DNA of 14,561 nt from Sulfurimonas sp. (GCA_022712845.1 JAFLJV010000147.1:1-14561); one strand, 5' to 3'; numbered from the stretch's first letter, positions 1 to 6,860 are shown. The notes: generated from the letters alone by a model not told the origin. Numbers and translations: made by a program.

Positions 1-1
1 A

Positions 2-394
2 AAATATGACTTTGAAGAGGAGAGTAATATCTATTTTGATAGACAACTAGACAACACATCGCTCTTTAGAACTTCATTGTATAGAAGAACAAAAAGTAAA
101 CAAACTGGAATGGACTATAGAGTAGCATTTACTTATTATAATACACCTCAAGAAAAGAGTGGGTTTAGCGTAACACAATATTTTTGGGGAAATACAAAAT
201 ATACAACTTTGGATAAACCAAGAAAGTTTGGTGGCATAAGTGATTATGTAACTACATTTAGTTGGCGTCAAAATATATGGCGTGATTGGATTGCCTATGA
301 AATACAGCCAGGTGTTAGTTTTCATAGGCAATATGATTATGAAGAAAACTATATGTTACGCTTTAATTTAGATTTTTATTTTGGGTCTATTTGA
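2..394 (+). CDS. C-terminal end of a probable outer-membrane beta-barrel protein (5' truncated by the window)
   Basis: The reading frame is open from the first bases of the window (K-Y-D-F-E-E-E...) and ends at TGA 392-394, so this is the last ~130 residues of a longer protein whose start lies outside. An internal ATG at 77 is not a credible start: the frame continues upstream and no Shine-Dalgarno precedes it. The visible part has repeated short strands with alternating aromatic and polar residues (around DYRVAFTYY, GFSVTQYFW, YVTTFSWRQ and the final MLRFNLDFYF), separated by short polar turns. This is the texture of an outer-membrane beta-barrel, although the last residue is Ile rather than the usual Phe. 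I do not recognise a named family. A promoter for the next gene starts only 17 bases after the stop and no terminator hairpin is visible between them. Confidence 0.6.
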   Translation, partial: KYDFEEESNIYFDRQLDNTSLFRTSLYRRTKSKQTGMDYRVAFTYYNTPQEKSGFSVTQYFWGNTKYTTLDKPRKFGGISDYVTTFSWRQNIWRDWIAYEIQPGVSFHRQYDYEENYMLRFNLDFYFGSI

Positions 395-410
395 TACAAA
401 TTGTAAAATT

Positions 411-419
411 TGATATAAT
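411..419 (+). promoter_or_regulatory. Extended -10 promoter for the DUF3108-like gene
   Basis: TGATATAAT is a perfect extended -10 (TGnTATAAT) in a T/A-rich stretch with no clear -35 box, as is usual for sigma-70 promoters in Campylobacterota. The predicted start is near 426, giving a leader of about 30 bases that carries the AGGAGA ribosome site at 444-449. Confidence 0.65.
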
Positions 420-456
420 TACAAGATTAAAATTATAAAGTATAGGAGAAATAAAT

Positions 457-1251
457 ATGAAAATTTTTCTATTAACATTTTTATTAGCAAGTTCTTTCTT
501 TGCAAAAGATTTTTCAACTCGTTATGATGTTAATGTTGACATGTTTGGCAAGGTTGGATATGCTGATATAACTCTAAAAGAAAATGGTGACACTTATGAA
601 GCCAAACTTATAGCAAATACTGTAGATATAGCGGCAACACTTTTAGGTAATAGAGTTGAAACTTTTACTAGTAAAGGTAAAATTATTGATGGAAAATATA
701 TCCCTGATATATTTATAAAAACTAAAACATCCACAAGAAAATCAAGGCAACAAACTTATCATTTTGATCATGATAAACAAGAAATCACTCTTATAGAAAA
801 AAAATCTAAGCTTGTTAGCCGTACCAAATTTAACCGTACCAAATTCAAAGTTATACGTAAAGATATAGAAAAAAAATCATCAAAAGAGATAGTACTTAAA
901 ACTTACAGAAGTGATGACATTTTAAGCTCTTATCTTAATACTCAAGCAAGATGTAACTCTGATAAAAAACAGTATAGTTTACTTGCTATTGGTGCATATA
1001 ACAATAAAAATGATGTTACATTATCTTACTTAGATGGTTTACAAAAAACATCTGCTAGTTCTCACTTTGCTAAAAATACTCAAAACATATATAACTTACA
1101 TGTAAAACCAATTAATGAAGATGAAAGTACTGTAAATGTGCTTATTGCATTTGATAATGATGGTATTGTAAAAGAAGCTCTCTTAGGTGAAATTTTTTGG
1201 ATTGGGAAAATTACTGCAAAACGAGTTTATCACAAGGTTACACTTAATTAA
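457..1251 (+). CDS. Secreted DUF3108-like periplasmic protein
   Basis: 264 residues. The N-terminus (MKIFLLTFLLASSFFA-KDF) is a short signal peptide with a likely cut after Ala16, so the mature protein should be periplasmic. The remainder is beta-rich and polar: an early Y-D-V-N-V-x-M-F-G-K-x-G-x-A segment, a GNRVETFTSKGKI turn near residues 64-78, and Lys-rich strands. The pattern matches my memory of DUF3108 proteins, periplasmic proteins of unknown function with a half-barrel fold. A single Cys (near 166) rules out an internal disulphide. The start is well supported by AGGAGA eight bases upstream of the ATG. djlA follows 35 bases later from its own promoter. The family assignment is from pattern memory; molecular function is unknown. 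Confidence 0.7.
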   Translation: MKIFLLTFLLASSFFAKDFSTRYDVNVDMFGKVGYADITLKENGDTYEAKLIANTVDIAATLLGNRVETFTSKGKIIDGKYIPDIFIKTKTSTRKSRQQTYHFDHDKQEITLIEKKSKLVSRTKFNRTKFKVIRKDIEKKSSKEIVLKTYRSDDILSSYLNTQARCNSDKKQYSLLAIGAYNNKNDVTLSYLDGLQKTSASSHFAKNTQNIYNLHVKPINEDESTVNVLIAFDNDGIVKEALLGEIFWIGKITAKRVYHKVTLN

Positions 1252-1262
1252 CTTCAATTTCC

Positions 1263-1268
1263 TATAAT
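1263..1268 (+). promoter_or_regulatory. -10 promoter element for the djlA-like gene
   Basis: TATAAT lies 18 bases before the ATG at 1287, placing the transcription start near 1275 with a leader of about 12 bases that holds the AAGGA ribosome site. Readthrough from the upstream gene is also possible because no terminator separates them. Confidence 0.5.
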
Positions 1269-1286
1269 TTCAAACAAAGGAATTTT

Positions 1287-2039
1287 ATGGGAAATATAAT
1301 ACTACTTGCTGTTGTCGGTGCATTTTTCTACTGGATATTTAAAAGTTACTCAAGATACACATCATACTCTAAAGAAGCATTTAAAAACTTCTCTGTTAGC
1401 AAAGAATCATTACAAAAAAGTGATTTAGGTCTTTTTATAGCACTTGTTGCAAAAGTTGCAAAAGCTGATGGAAAAGTAGACGCACTTGAAGCTCAACTAA
1501 TTGGCATAATGTTTGATGATATCTCTGCAGTATTTCCAGAGCCTACAAAAACAAAAGATATATTAAAAGATATTTTTGATGAAGAAAAAGATAGATCTGA
1601 AAACTTAGAAGAACTTGCAAGAACTTTAGGTCAAGCTATCAAAAGAGACAAGTCCAAACAGCAACAATTTATGGGCTTTTTAATTCAATTGGCTTTTGTA
1701 GATGGTGAAGTAAGTGATAGTGAGAATGAAGTTCTTATGAGCATTGCCAAAGCATTTGAATTTGATCCAAATGCTTACCATGCTATTTTTGATCAGTTTG
1801 AAAAAATGATGCAAAATATCAAACCAAAAGCAAATATTGCTGATGCTTATAAACTCTTAGGAGTAAGTAAGAGTGATGATATGAGTGTAATCAAAAAAGC
1901 ATATAGAAAATTAGTTCGTGAGTATCATCCAGATATTATAAAATCACAAGGTAAAGATGAAGCATATATGCAAGAAGCAACTGCAAAAACACAAGAGATA
2001 AATCAAGCTTATGAGATGATAAAAATTAAAAGAAAATAA
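1287..2039 (+). CDS. djlA: Membrane-anchored TerB-like/J-domain co-chaperone, DjlA type
   Basis: 250 residues. Residues 1-19 form one transmembrane segment (G-N-I-I-L-L-A-V-V-G-A-F-F-Y-W-I-F). Residues ~45-165 are a helical TerB-like domain with two repeats of the acidic signature (KVAKADGKVDALEAQLI and LAFVDGEVSDSENEVL). Residues ~186-250 are a C-terminal J domain with D-A-Y-K-L-L-G-V-S, a basic helix II (IKKAYRKLVREY) and the HPD motif at 214-216, which stimulates DnaK ATPase activity. This TM-TerB-J order defines DjlA, a type III J protein in the inner membrane with the J domain in the cytoplasm. AAGGA precedes the ATG. The stop lies 3 bases from that of the convergent phosphoribosyltransferase gene, so the two transcripts probably overlap at their 3' ends. 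Confidence 0.88.
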   Translation: MGNIILLAVVGAFFYWIFKSYSRYTSYSKEAFKNFSVSKESLQKSDLGLFIALVAKVAKADGKVDALEAQLIGIMFDDISAVFPEPTKTKDILKDIFDEEKDRSENLEELARTLGQAIKRDKSKQQQFMGFLIQLAFVDGEVSDSENEVLMSIAKAFEFDPNAYHAIFDQFEKMMQNIKPKANIADAYKLLGVSKSDDMSVIKKAYRKLVREYHPDIIKSQGKDEAYMQEATAKTQEINQAYEMIKIKRK

Positions 2040-2042
2040 CTT

Positions 2043-2507
2043 CTACTTGTAGAGTTGTTTTTCTATATTTATAAAATCTCTCTCCCAAAAAAAATCTATC
2101 CACTCTGTTGTTTCATTTATCCAAAAGGTTGGTTCAACAATAGAAGTTTTTTTATAAAAAAGTGTTACAGATTGAAACTCTATATCTGCAAAATCCTTTT
2201 GTAGCGACATTGTGACACTCTTTAATGTTTCTCCACTATCTGCTATATCATCAACTATTAAAACTTTTTTTGCACCCTCTAAATTACATTTAGTAAAAAT
2301 ATTTATCTTATTTCGCTTATGAGTTTTATCATAGAGTTCTGTTCTAATTGTTTGAGTATTTCTTATATTAAGCCCCTCAGCTAGTGCATGAGTAAGAATA
2401 AGTCCACCTCTAGCAATTCCAATAATCACATCAAAATTTGAATCTTGGATTTGAGCGATTAAACTATTTGTATCTTTTTTAAAATTTTTATAACTATAAT
2501 ATTTCAT
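2043..2507 (-). CDS. Purine-type phosphoribosyltransferase (xanthine/hypoxanthine-guanine PRT-like)
   Basis: 154 residues, the usual size for Gpt/HPRT-like type I phosphoribosyltransferases. The PRPP-binding loop V-L-I-V-D-D-I-A-D-S-G-E-T is at residues 82-94. An upstream IIGIARGGL segment (29-37) supplies the pyrophosphate loop. The C-terminal WIDFFWERD (136-144) resembles the W-x-D-F-P-W-E-R-D end of small bacterial xanthine/hypoxanthine PRTs. The likely reaction is transfer of ribose-5-phosphate from PRPP to a purine base in cytosolic salvage; the exact base cannot be told from sequence. No Shine-Dalgarno precedes the ATG. A TATAAT ends six bases before it, suggesting a leaderless message. 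The gene is convergent with djlA and divergent from the lipoprotein gene at 2571. Confidence 0.82.
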   Translation of the reverse strand: MKYYSYKNFKKDTNSLIAQIQDSNFDVIIGIARGGLILTHALAEGLNIRNTQTIRTELYDKTHKRNKINIFTKCNLEGAKKVLIVDDIADSGETLKSVTMSLQKDFADIEFQSVTLFYKKTSIVEPTFWINETTEWIDFFWERDFINIEKQLYK

Positions 2508-2513
2508 ACATGC

Positions 2514-2519
2514 ATTATA
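2514..2519 (-). promoter_or_regulatory. -10 element placed for leaderless transcription of the phosphoribosyltransferase gene
   Basis: On the minus strand TATAAT is followed by exactly six bases (GCATGT) and then the ATG at 2507. With standard -12 to -7 numbering, the A of the ATG is +1. No purine-rich ribosome site lies in or near the gap. Confidence 0.55.
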
Positions 2520-2537
2520 CTGTCATTTAAAAAAATT

Positions 2538-2546
2538 TGCTATAAT
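2538..2546 (+). promoter_or_regulatory. Extended -10 promoter for the lipoprotein gene at 2571
   Basis: TGCTATAAT is a perfect extended -10 after an A-rich run. The start is predicted near 2553. The short leader carries AAGGA at 2560-2564. It is divergent from the minus-strand -10 at 2514-2519, with about 20 bases between the two. Confidence 0.65.
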
Positions 2547-2570
2547 ATATTCTTATATTAAGGAACACAT

Positions 2571-3551
2571 ATGCTTAAAAATATTTTATTTATAATAGTT
2601 ATAACGATAATCACAGGTTGTTCAAAGTCCACACCTAAAACACCTTTACCAAATTGGTATACAAATATGCCAAAAAGCAATGAAGTATATCATGCAGTGG
2701 GTATGGCAGATACAATTGAAAAAGCAAAAGAAAATGCGATACTATCTATGAGAAAAAGCTTGAATTCACAAGTAAACTCTACATTTACAAGTAACAAATA
2801 TAATCTTAAAAACCTAGATAATATCTTACTTAAAAAAATTTTAGAACATAATAAAATGGTATCACAAAAGATATCTATAAAAAATATTACAATAGTAGAA
2901 TCAAAAACAATTGACAACAATAAAATAGTCTTAATAAATATACCAAAATCAAAACTATTTTTAAAATTAAGACTTATCTCAAGTGCAGAATTATCAAGAG
3001 TTAAACAAGAATATCAAACTAAAAGAAATCCAATTGCTTTAAAAAGGTTTATTATATTAGATTCATTGATGCAAAAATATGCAAAAATTGCCTCACTTGC
3101 AGGATATAAAAAATTTTTAATTCCTCAATATGAAGAATATGATGAGTTTAGTTTTTTAAATAAAATGAAAGCTGAATATGATAATTTAAAACCTTTTGTC
3201 AGTGTGTGTATAGTTCATGACGCAAATTCAAAACTATTTGCTTTAACCATAAAAAAACTGCTTATAGATAAGGGTATAAATGTAGTTAAAGATATAAAAG
3301 ATAGAAATTCATTAAAAATATTAGTTACATCTAAATCTATTAAATCTAAAGAACAATCTTTAAATAAAGTTGAATCTCACATAAAATTTGCAGCATATGA
3401 TGGTAAAAAAAATCAAATTAGTTTTAAAAAATATACTTTTATTGGAAAATCAAAAATAGATCCACAAGAAGCAAAACAAAATGTTGCAGATAATTTAAAA
3501 TATAAAATAGAAAAACTAGGTATAACTAATTTTTTTAGTTTTGAAAAGTAG
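2571..3551 (+). CDS. Lipoprotein with an LPP20-like N-terminal domain
   Basis: 326 residues. The signal peptide ends in the lipobox I-T-G-C with Cys17 as the lipidated residue; Ser18-Lys19 at +2/+3 gives no Asp retention signal, so outer-membrane sorting is plausible. Residues ~27-110 (P-N-W-Y...VYHAVGMADTIEKAKENAI...) have the layout of the LPP20 family: a PxWY start, a G-x-G/G-M-A turn, then a helix of Ala and Lys. The rest (~200-326) is a Lys-rich alpha/beta region with a FVSVCIVHD strand that I cannot place. The start is supported by AAGGA and an extended -10. It lies 89 bases upstream of a second LPP20-type lipoprotein gene that has its own promoter. The function is probably envelope or flagellar-associated, but that is inference from Lpp20 and FlgP relatives. 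Confidence 0.7.
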   Translation: MLKNILFIIVITIITGCSKSTPKTPLPNWYTNMPKSNEVYHAVGMADTIEKAKENAILSMRKSLNSQVNSTFTSNKYNLKNLDNILLKKILEHNKMVSQKISIKNITIVESKTIDNNKIVLINIPKSKLFLKLRLISSAELSRVKQEYQTKRNPIALKRFIILDSLMQKYAKIASLAGYKKFLIPQYEEYDEFSFLNKMKAEYDNLKPFVSVCIVHDANSKLFALTIKKLLIDKGINVVKDIKDRNSLKILVTSKSIKSKEQSLNKVESHIKFAAYDGKKNQISFKKYTFIGKSKIDPQEAKQNVADNLKYKIEKLGITNFFSFEK

Positions 3552-3603
3552 TCTGTTAAAATTAAATAAGAGCACATGAATAGATATTATTTAAGATTAA
3601 AAG

Positions 3604-3612
3604 TGCTACAAT
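3604..3612 (+). promoter_or_regulatory. Extended -10 promoter for the second lipoprotein gene
   Basis: TGCTACAAT is an extended -10 with one mismatch in the hexamer. The start is predicted near 3619, about 22 bases before the ATG at 3641, with AAAGGA between them. Confidence 0.5.
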
Positions 3613-3640
3613 TATTACAAAAAAATTAAAGGATATTAAA

Positions 3641-4216
3641 ATGTTTAAAACAATTTCATTAGTTACAATTATTACCATATTGACAGTATCAATTACTGGG
3701 TGTAGTAAAGAAGCCGAGCCTTATGAAGAAGGTGATTTTCGTTGTAAGCAAGAAAATGTATTGGCTCCTAAATGGACATGTATTCCTGATGTTGATAGCT
3801 ATTATTCTGGTGTTGGTATTGCTCAAAAAAGTGCTGCTGGAATGGCACATATGAGAAGAGTTGCTGTTGCCAATGGTCGCTCTGATTTAGCTCAACAAAT
3901 TCAATCTCAAATTAAAGATAAGATAACTATTTATAGTGGAACAACTGGCGTAAACGCTGATGAGACTGTTGACCAAGTTACAGAAGCTGTAACTAAACAA
4001 TTAGCAAAAGTTGATTTAGTTGGCTCAAAAGCTATTGACTCTTGGTCTGCTCCATCAGGTGCTCTTTATTTACTTGTAACTGTTTCAAAAAACTCTACAA
4101 ATAAACAGATAAGAGAAAATCTTAAAACTAGTTATAAAAATGAAAGAGCTCTTTGGCAACAATTTAAAGCTAAAAATGCACTAGAAGGTCTTGAAAAAGA
4201 TTTTGCAGATCAGTAA
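3641..4216 (+). CDS. LPP20-family lipoprotein
   Basis: 191 residues. The signal peptide and lipobox I-T-G-C place the lipidated cysteine at residue 21, followed by an acidic stretch (KEAEPYEEGD). Two more cysteines (near 34 and 47) bracket a P-K-W-T-C segment and could form a disulphide. The core follows the LPP20 pattern: Y-Y-S-G-V-G-I-A-Q, an Ala-rich helix (MAHMRRVAVANGRSDLAQQI), a beta segment with DKITIYSGTTG, and A-L-Y-L-L-V-T-V-S. Helicobacter pylori Lpp20 and Campylobacter FlgP belong to this superfamily, so a surface or flagellar basal-disc role is possible, but no neighbour here is a flagellar gene. AAAGGA supports the start. A perfect hairpin follows the stop within 5 bases. Confidence 0.75.
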   Translation: MFKTISLVTIITILTVSITGCSKEAEPYEEGDFRCKQENVLAPKWTCIPDVDSYYSGVGIAQKSAAGMAHMRRVAVANGRSDLAQQIQSQIKDKITIYSGTTGVNADETVDQVTEAVTKQLAKVDLVGSKAIDSWSAPSGALYLLVTVSKNSTNKQIRENLKTSYKNERALWQQFKAKNALEGLEKDFADQ

Positions 4217-4220
4217 AACT

Positions 4221-4240
4221 ATTCTCTCTTTTGAGAGAAT
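4221..4240 (+). terminator. Perfect 8-bp hairpin after the LPP20 lipoprotein gene
   Basis: ATTCTCTC - TTTT - GAGAGAAT is a perfect inverted repeat starting 5 bases after the stop. No T-run follows it, so it is either a weak terminator or a 3'-end stability hairpin. Confidence 0.45.
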
Positions 4241-4275
4241 CCCTACAATCAATTTTCAATCTCCTCTAATTTCGA

Positions 4276-4281
4276 TATAAT
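4276..4281 (+). promoter_or_regulatory. -10 promoter element for der
   Basis: TATAAT sits 58 bases before the ATG at 4340 (CGATATAAT, without the TGn extension). The start is predicted near 4288, giving a leader of about 50 bases with AAGG shortly before the ATG. Confidence 0.5.
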
Positions 4282-4339
4282 TCCAAATAAACTACTAATA
4301 AATCACAAGTTTTTCTTCACTTAAAATAAGGTAACAAAT

Positions 4340-5836
4340 ATGAAAAAAATCGCCATTATTGGTCGTCCAAATGTTGGTAAAAGCTCACTTTTCAATAGAC
4401 TTGTAAAAAAAAGAGATGCTATAACTTCAGAACAAGCTGGAACAACTAGGGATGTGAAAAGACGACATGTTACTATCATAAATAAAGAAGCTTTACTTCT
4501 TGATACTGGTGGGCTAGATAAGGGCTGTGAACTATTTGACAAGATAAAAGAGATGTCACTTAAAGCAGCTTATCAAGCAGATATCATACTTTATATGGTT
4601 GATGGAAAAGGTATTCCAGAAGATATAGATAAAAAGCTTTTTTATGAACTTCAAGCTATGGGAAAAGATATAGCTCTTGTTGTAAATAAAATAGACAATG
4701 ACAAGATGAAAGAGAAACTTTGGGACTACTATGAATTTGGAACTGACGCTATTTTTGGTATCTCTGTAGCTCACAATAGACATACTGTTGATCTTCTTGA
4801 TTGGATATCTAGTAAAATTCCTGATTCTGATATTATTAAAGAAGAACTTCAAGAAGAAGAAAATACAGATGATATTACTATAATTCGTGAAGATTTAAGT
4901 GATAAAGATTTCTTTGCCAATAATAATGCAAATGAAGAAGATGATGGTTTTACATATTGGGATGATGATGAGATGGATGGTATTATTCAAGATGACTCTA
5001 TTTTTGCTCAAAATGACAAAATAAAAGAGTTTGATGAAAATGATGTAAATCATATCAAAATTTCTATAATTGGTCGTACAAATGTTGGTAAAAGCTCACT
5101 TTTAAATGCTCTACTAGGTGAAGAACGCTCAGTTGTTAGTAGTGTTGCAGGGACTACAATTGACCCTATTGATGAGAGTATAGAGTACAAAGGAAAACAA
5201 CTTACATTTGTAGATACAGCAGGTCTTAGAAGAAGAGGTAAAATTATAGGGATTGAAAAATTTGCTCTTATGAGAACTACAGAGATGTTAGAAAACTCAA
5301 ACATGGCACTAGTTGTTTTAGATGCAAGTGAGCCTTTTTTAGATTTAGATGAAAAGATTGCTGGACTTGTTGATAGTAATAGACTTGCTTGTATTATAGT
5401 TTTAAATAAATGGGATATCTCAAAAAGAGAAGAGCATGATAAAATCATCCAAAGTGTAAGAGATAGATTTAAATTTTTAGCTTATGCTCCTATAATTACC
5501 TTATCTGCAAAATCTCACCAAAGAGTTGATAAACTTAACGATATGATTTTAGAAATAAATGAAAATTATTCTCAGCGTATTACAACATCACAACTAAATG
5601 ATGCAATGGACAAAGCTATGAGAAGACATCAACTTCCATCTATGCATGGCCAAGTTATACGTATCTATTATGCAACTCAGTATGAGACAAGACCACCAAA
5701 AATTGCTATAGTTATGAATAAACCTAAAGGTCTTCACTTTACTTATAGAAGATATCTGACAAATAAACTAAGAGAGGCTTTTAATTTTACAGGAACTCCG
5801 TTATTATTTAAAGCTAAGAAGCGTGGGGAGAAATAG
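4340..5836 (+). CDS. der: Ribosome-assembly GTPase Der (EngA)
   Basis: 498 residues, with the diagnostic tandem of two GTPase domains followed by a KH-like domain. Domain 1: P-loop GRPNVGKSS (8-16), GTTRDV, DTGG switch and NKID. Domain 2: P-loop GRTNVGKSS (245-253), GTTIDPID, DTAGLRRRGK and NKWD. The C-terminal ~100 residues are the KH-like region (MHGQVIRIYYATQYETRPPKIAIVMNKP). Der acts in late 50S ribosomal subunit maturation in the cytosol. The linker between the G domains (~160-238) is long and very acidic, rich in Asp, Glu and Asn, which makes the protein longer than the ~440-490 common in the family. In domain 2 the usual GTTRD is GTTID. The gene has its own promoter and a strong hairpin after the stop. 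Confidence 0.95.
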   Translation: MKKIAIIGRPNVGKSSLFNRLVKKRDAITSEQAGTTRDVKRRHVTIINKEALLLDTGGLDKGCELFDKIKEMSLKAAYQADIILYMVDGKGIPEDIDKKLFYELQAMGKDIALVVNKIDNDKMKEKLWDYYEFGTDAIFGISVAHNRHTVDLLDWISSKIPDSDIIKEELQEEENTDDITIIREDLSDKDFFANNNANEEDDGFTYWDDDEMDGIIQDDSIFAQNDKIKEFDENDVNHIKISIIGRTNVGKSSLLNALLGEERSVVSSVAGTTIDPIDESIEYKGKQLTFVDTAGLRRRGKIIGIEKFALMRTTEMLENSNMALVVLDASEPFLDLDEKIAGLVDSNRLACIIVLNKWDISKREEHDKIIQSVRDRFKFLAYAPIITLSAKSHQRVDKLNDMILEINENYSQRITTSQLNDAMDKAMRRHQLPSMHGQVIRIYYATQYETRPPKIAIVMNKPKGLHFTYRRYLTNKLREAFNFTGTPLLFKAKKRGEK

Positions 5837-5848
5837 TGCCAAAGGTAA

Positions 5849-5869
5849 TTCCCAAGTAAAACTTGGGAA
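5849..5869. terminator. Shared terminator hairpin between convergent der and hemJ
   Basis: TTCCCAAGT - AAA - ACTTGGGAA is a perfect 9-bp stem with a 3-base loop, between the stop of der (5836) and the stop of hemJ (5875). Flanking T-tracts are short on both sides, but the position and stem strength fit a bidirectional terminator. Confidence 0.75.
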
Positions 5870-5874
5870 CTAGT

Positions 5875-6390
5875 TTAAGTATCTTTTGGTGTCTGTTTTA
5901 TCACTCTATAAATCACAAAAGCGCCAATTGCCAAGGTTATAAAAGTAAAAGCTAAAGAAAATGTTTTAGTAACTACATACCCTACAATTAGTAAAGATAA
6001 TACAGTTGGCACTTCATTATAAGCTCTAAAAAAGTTTCCACTTTTAATATAATTATCTTTTTCAAGCTGCATTCTATAATGCTCCAAAGAGAATGAATAT
6101 GCCATCAACACAATAACTACTAAAATTTTAGCATACATCCAACCATCACCTTGTAATAAATCAGGTCTAAAATATAACATCAAAATTCCACTAATAACAG
6201 TTGCCCACATTGCAGGAAGGCCTATATATTTGTACATTTTGTATTCTTGAATCTTTACGACTTTAACAAAATCTGGTTTATCCTTATGCTCAGTATGATA
6301 TACATATAATCTTGGTTGATAAAACAGCATTGCCATCCATGACAAAATCGCCATTATGTGAAAAGTAACAATCCATAAATAATAATCCAT
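5875..6390 (-). CDS. hemJ: Protoporphyrinogen IX oxidase HemJ (UPF0093)
   Basis: 171 residues, a polytopic inner-membrane protein. HemJ converts protoporphyrinogen IX to protoporphyrin IX late in haem synthesis. Family marks seen: His11 in TM1 followed by SWMAMLFYQPRLYVYH (17-32; usually LFYLPRLFVYH), W84 and K88 in GWMYAKIL, and the R-x-x-N-E-V-P-T block (122-129). Where known HemJs usually end near 145 residues, this one continues with a further hydrophobic segment (~143-164) and a short basic tail. The gene follows hpf by 22 bases with no promoter and no clear Shine-Dalgarno; an AAAAGCTTTT palindrome occupies the gap. It is therefore probably cotranscribed with hpf. The start MDYY fits the expected TM1 position. 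Confidence 0.85.
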   Translation of the reverse strand: MDYYLWIVTFHIMAILSWMAMLFYQPRLYVYHTEHKDKPDFVKVVKIQEYKMYKYIGLPAMWATVISGILMLYFRPDLLQGDGWMYAKILVVIVLMAYSFSLEHYRMQLEKDNYIKSGNFFRAYNEVPTVLSLLIVGYVVTKTFSLAFTFITLAIGAFVIYRVIKQTPKDT

Positions 6391-6412
6391 CTAAAAGCTT
6401 TTTATTAAAAAA

Positions 6413-6742
6413 TTATGAATCAAGTGTCTCTAAATCTTTTACAGACGCATTTGTATGAGAAATCAATTTATCATGTAAACGGCGAAGTGCTTTAGTTGTT
6501 CTATCAATTGCTATATCAATAGCTGCATCTAAATTATCATCAGTTTGTGATATTACAACTGGTTTAGCATGAGCGATATGAATATCAAACTCTATTGATA
6601 CACCTTTTTTCTCAGCAGCAACATGTACATTAACTGATGTTATATCTAGAGAGTATTTTTTAAAACTTTCTATTGCAGACTCTATGTGAGCTCTTGTATT
6701 TGAGTGAAGTGTTATATCTTTTGCATGAACTTGTACATTCAT
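6413..6742 (-). CDS. hpf: Ribosome hibernation promoting factor, short HPF/RaiA type
   Basis: 109 residues covering only the RaiA/HPF N-terminal fold (beta-alpha-beta-beta-beta-alpha). It opens MNVQVHAKDITLHSNTRAHI, continues through V-N-V-H-V-A-A-E and E-F-D-I-H-I-A-H, and ends in the basic helix AIDRTTKALRRLHDKL. The dimerising C-terminal domain of long HPF is absent, so this is the short form. It binds the 30S decoding region and helps to inactivate ribosomes in stationary phase or starvation. AAAGGA precedes the ATG. The leader of about 40 bases carries a 7-bp inverted repeat just upstream of the ribosome site. It is first in an apparent hpf-hemJ operon and divergent from trpS. Confidence 0.9.
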   Translation of the reverse strand: MNVQVHAKDITLHSNTRAHIESAIESFKKYSLDITSVNVHVAAEKKGVSIEFDIHIAHAKPVVISQTDDNLDAAIDIAIDRTTKALRRLHDKLISHTNASVKDLETLDS

Positions 6743-6757
6743 ATTAAATCCTTTAAA

Positions 6758-6777
6758 TAGAGTAATTTCGTACTCTA
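6758..6777 (-). promoter_or_regulatory. Stem-loop in the hpf leader
   Basis: On the minus strand TAGAGTA - CGAAAT - TACTCTA forms a perfect 7-bp stem in the predicted hpf 5' leader, four bases upstream of the AAAGGA ribosome site. It could affect stability or translation of hpf mRNA, or be a DNA dyad bound by a regulator. No known consensus was recognised. Confidence 0.4.
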
Positions 6778-6788
6778 GTCATACTTAT

Positions 6789-6797
6789 ATGATAGCA
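6789..6797 (-). promoter_or_regulatory. Extended -10 promoter for hpf-hemJ
   Basis: On the minus strand TGCTATCAT follows a T-run (TTTTTTGC). The start is predicted near 6782, about 40 bases before the hpf ATG. One mismatch to TATAAT; an overlapping TATAAG is the alternative. Confidence 0.45.
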
Positions 6798-6815
6798 AAA
6801 AATAGCTAAAGAATG

Positions 6816-6821
6816 TATAAT
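6816..6821 (+). promoter_or_regulatory. -10 promoter element for trpS
   Basis: TATAAT lies 39 bases before the trpS ATG. The start is predicted near 6828, and the leader contains GGAG nine bases before the start codon. It is divergent from the hpf promoter. Confidence 0.55.
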
Positions 6822-6860
6822 GTCAAAAAAAAATTAATAAATTATTTTGGAGTTACATAA

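Noticed and set aside
3524..3540. AACTAA/TTAGTT hairpin with T-run near the end of the first lipoprotein gene
   Set aside because: It lies inside the coding sequence before the stop, has a six-pair A/T stem, and is expected by chance in DNA this A/T-rich.
5050..5448. Long minus-strand open frame inside der
   Set aside because: It is a shadow of a well-supported GTPase gene, with Ser/Leu/Ile-rich low-quality sequence and no start signals.
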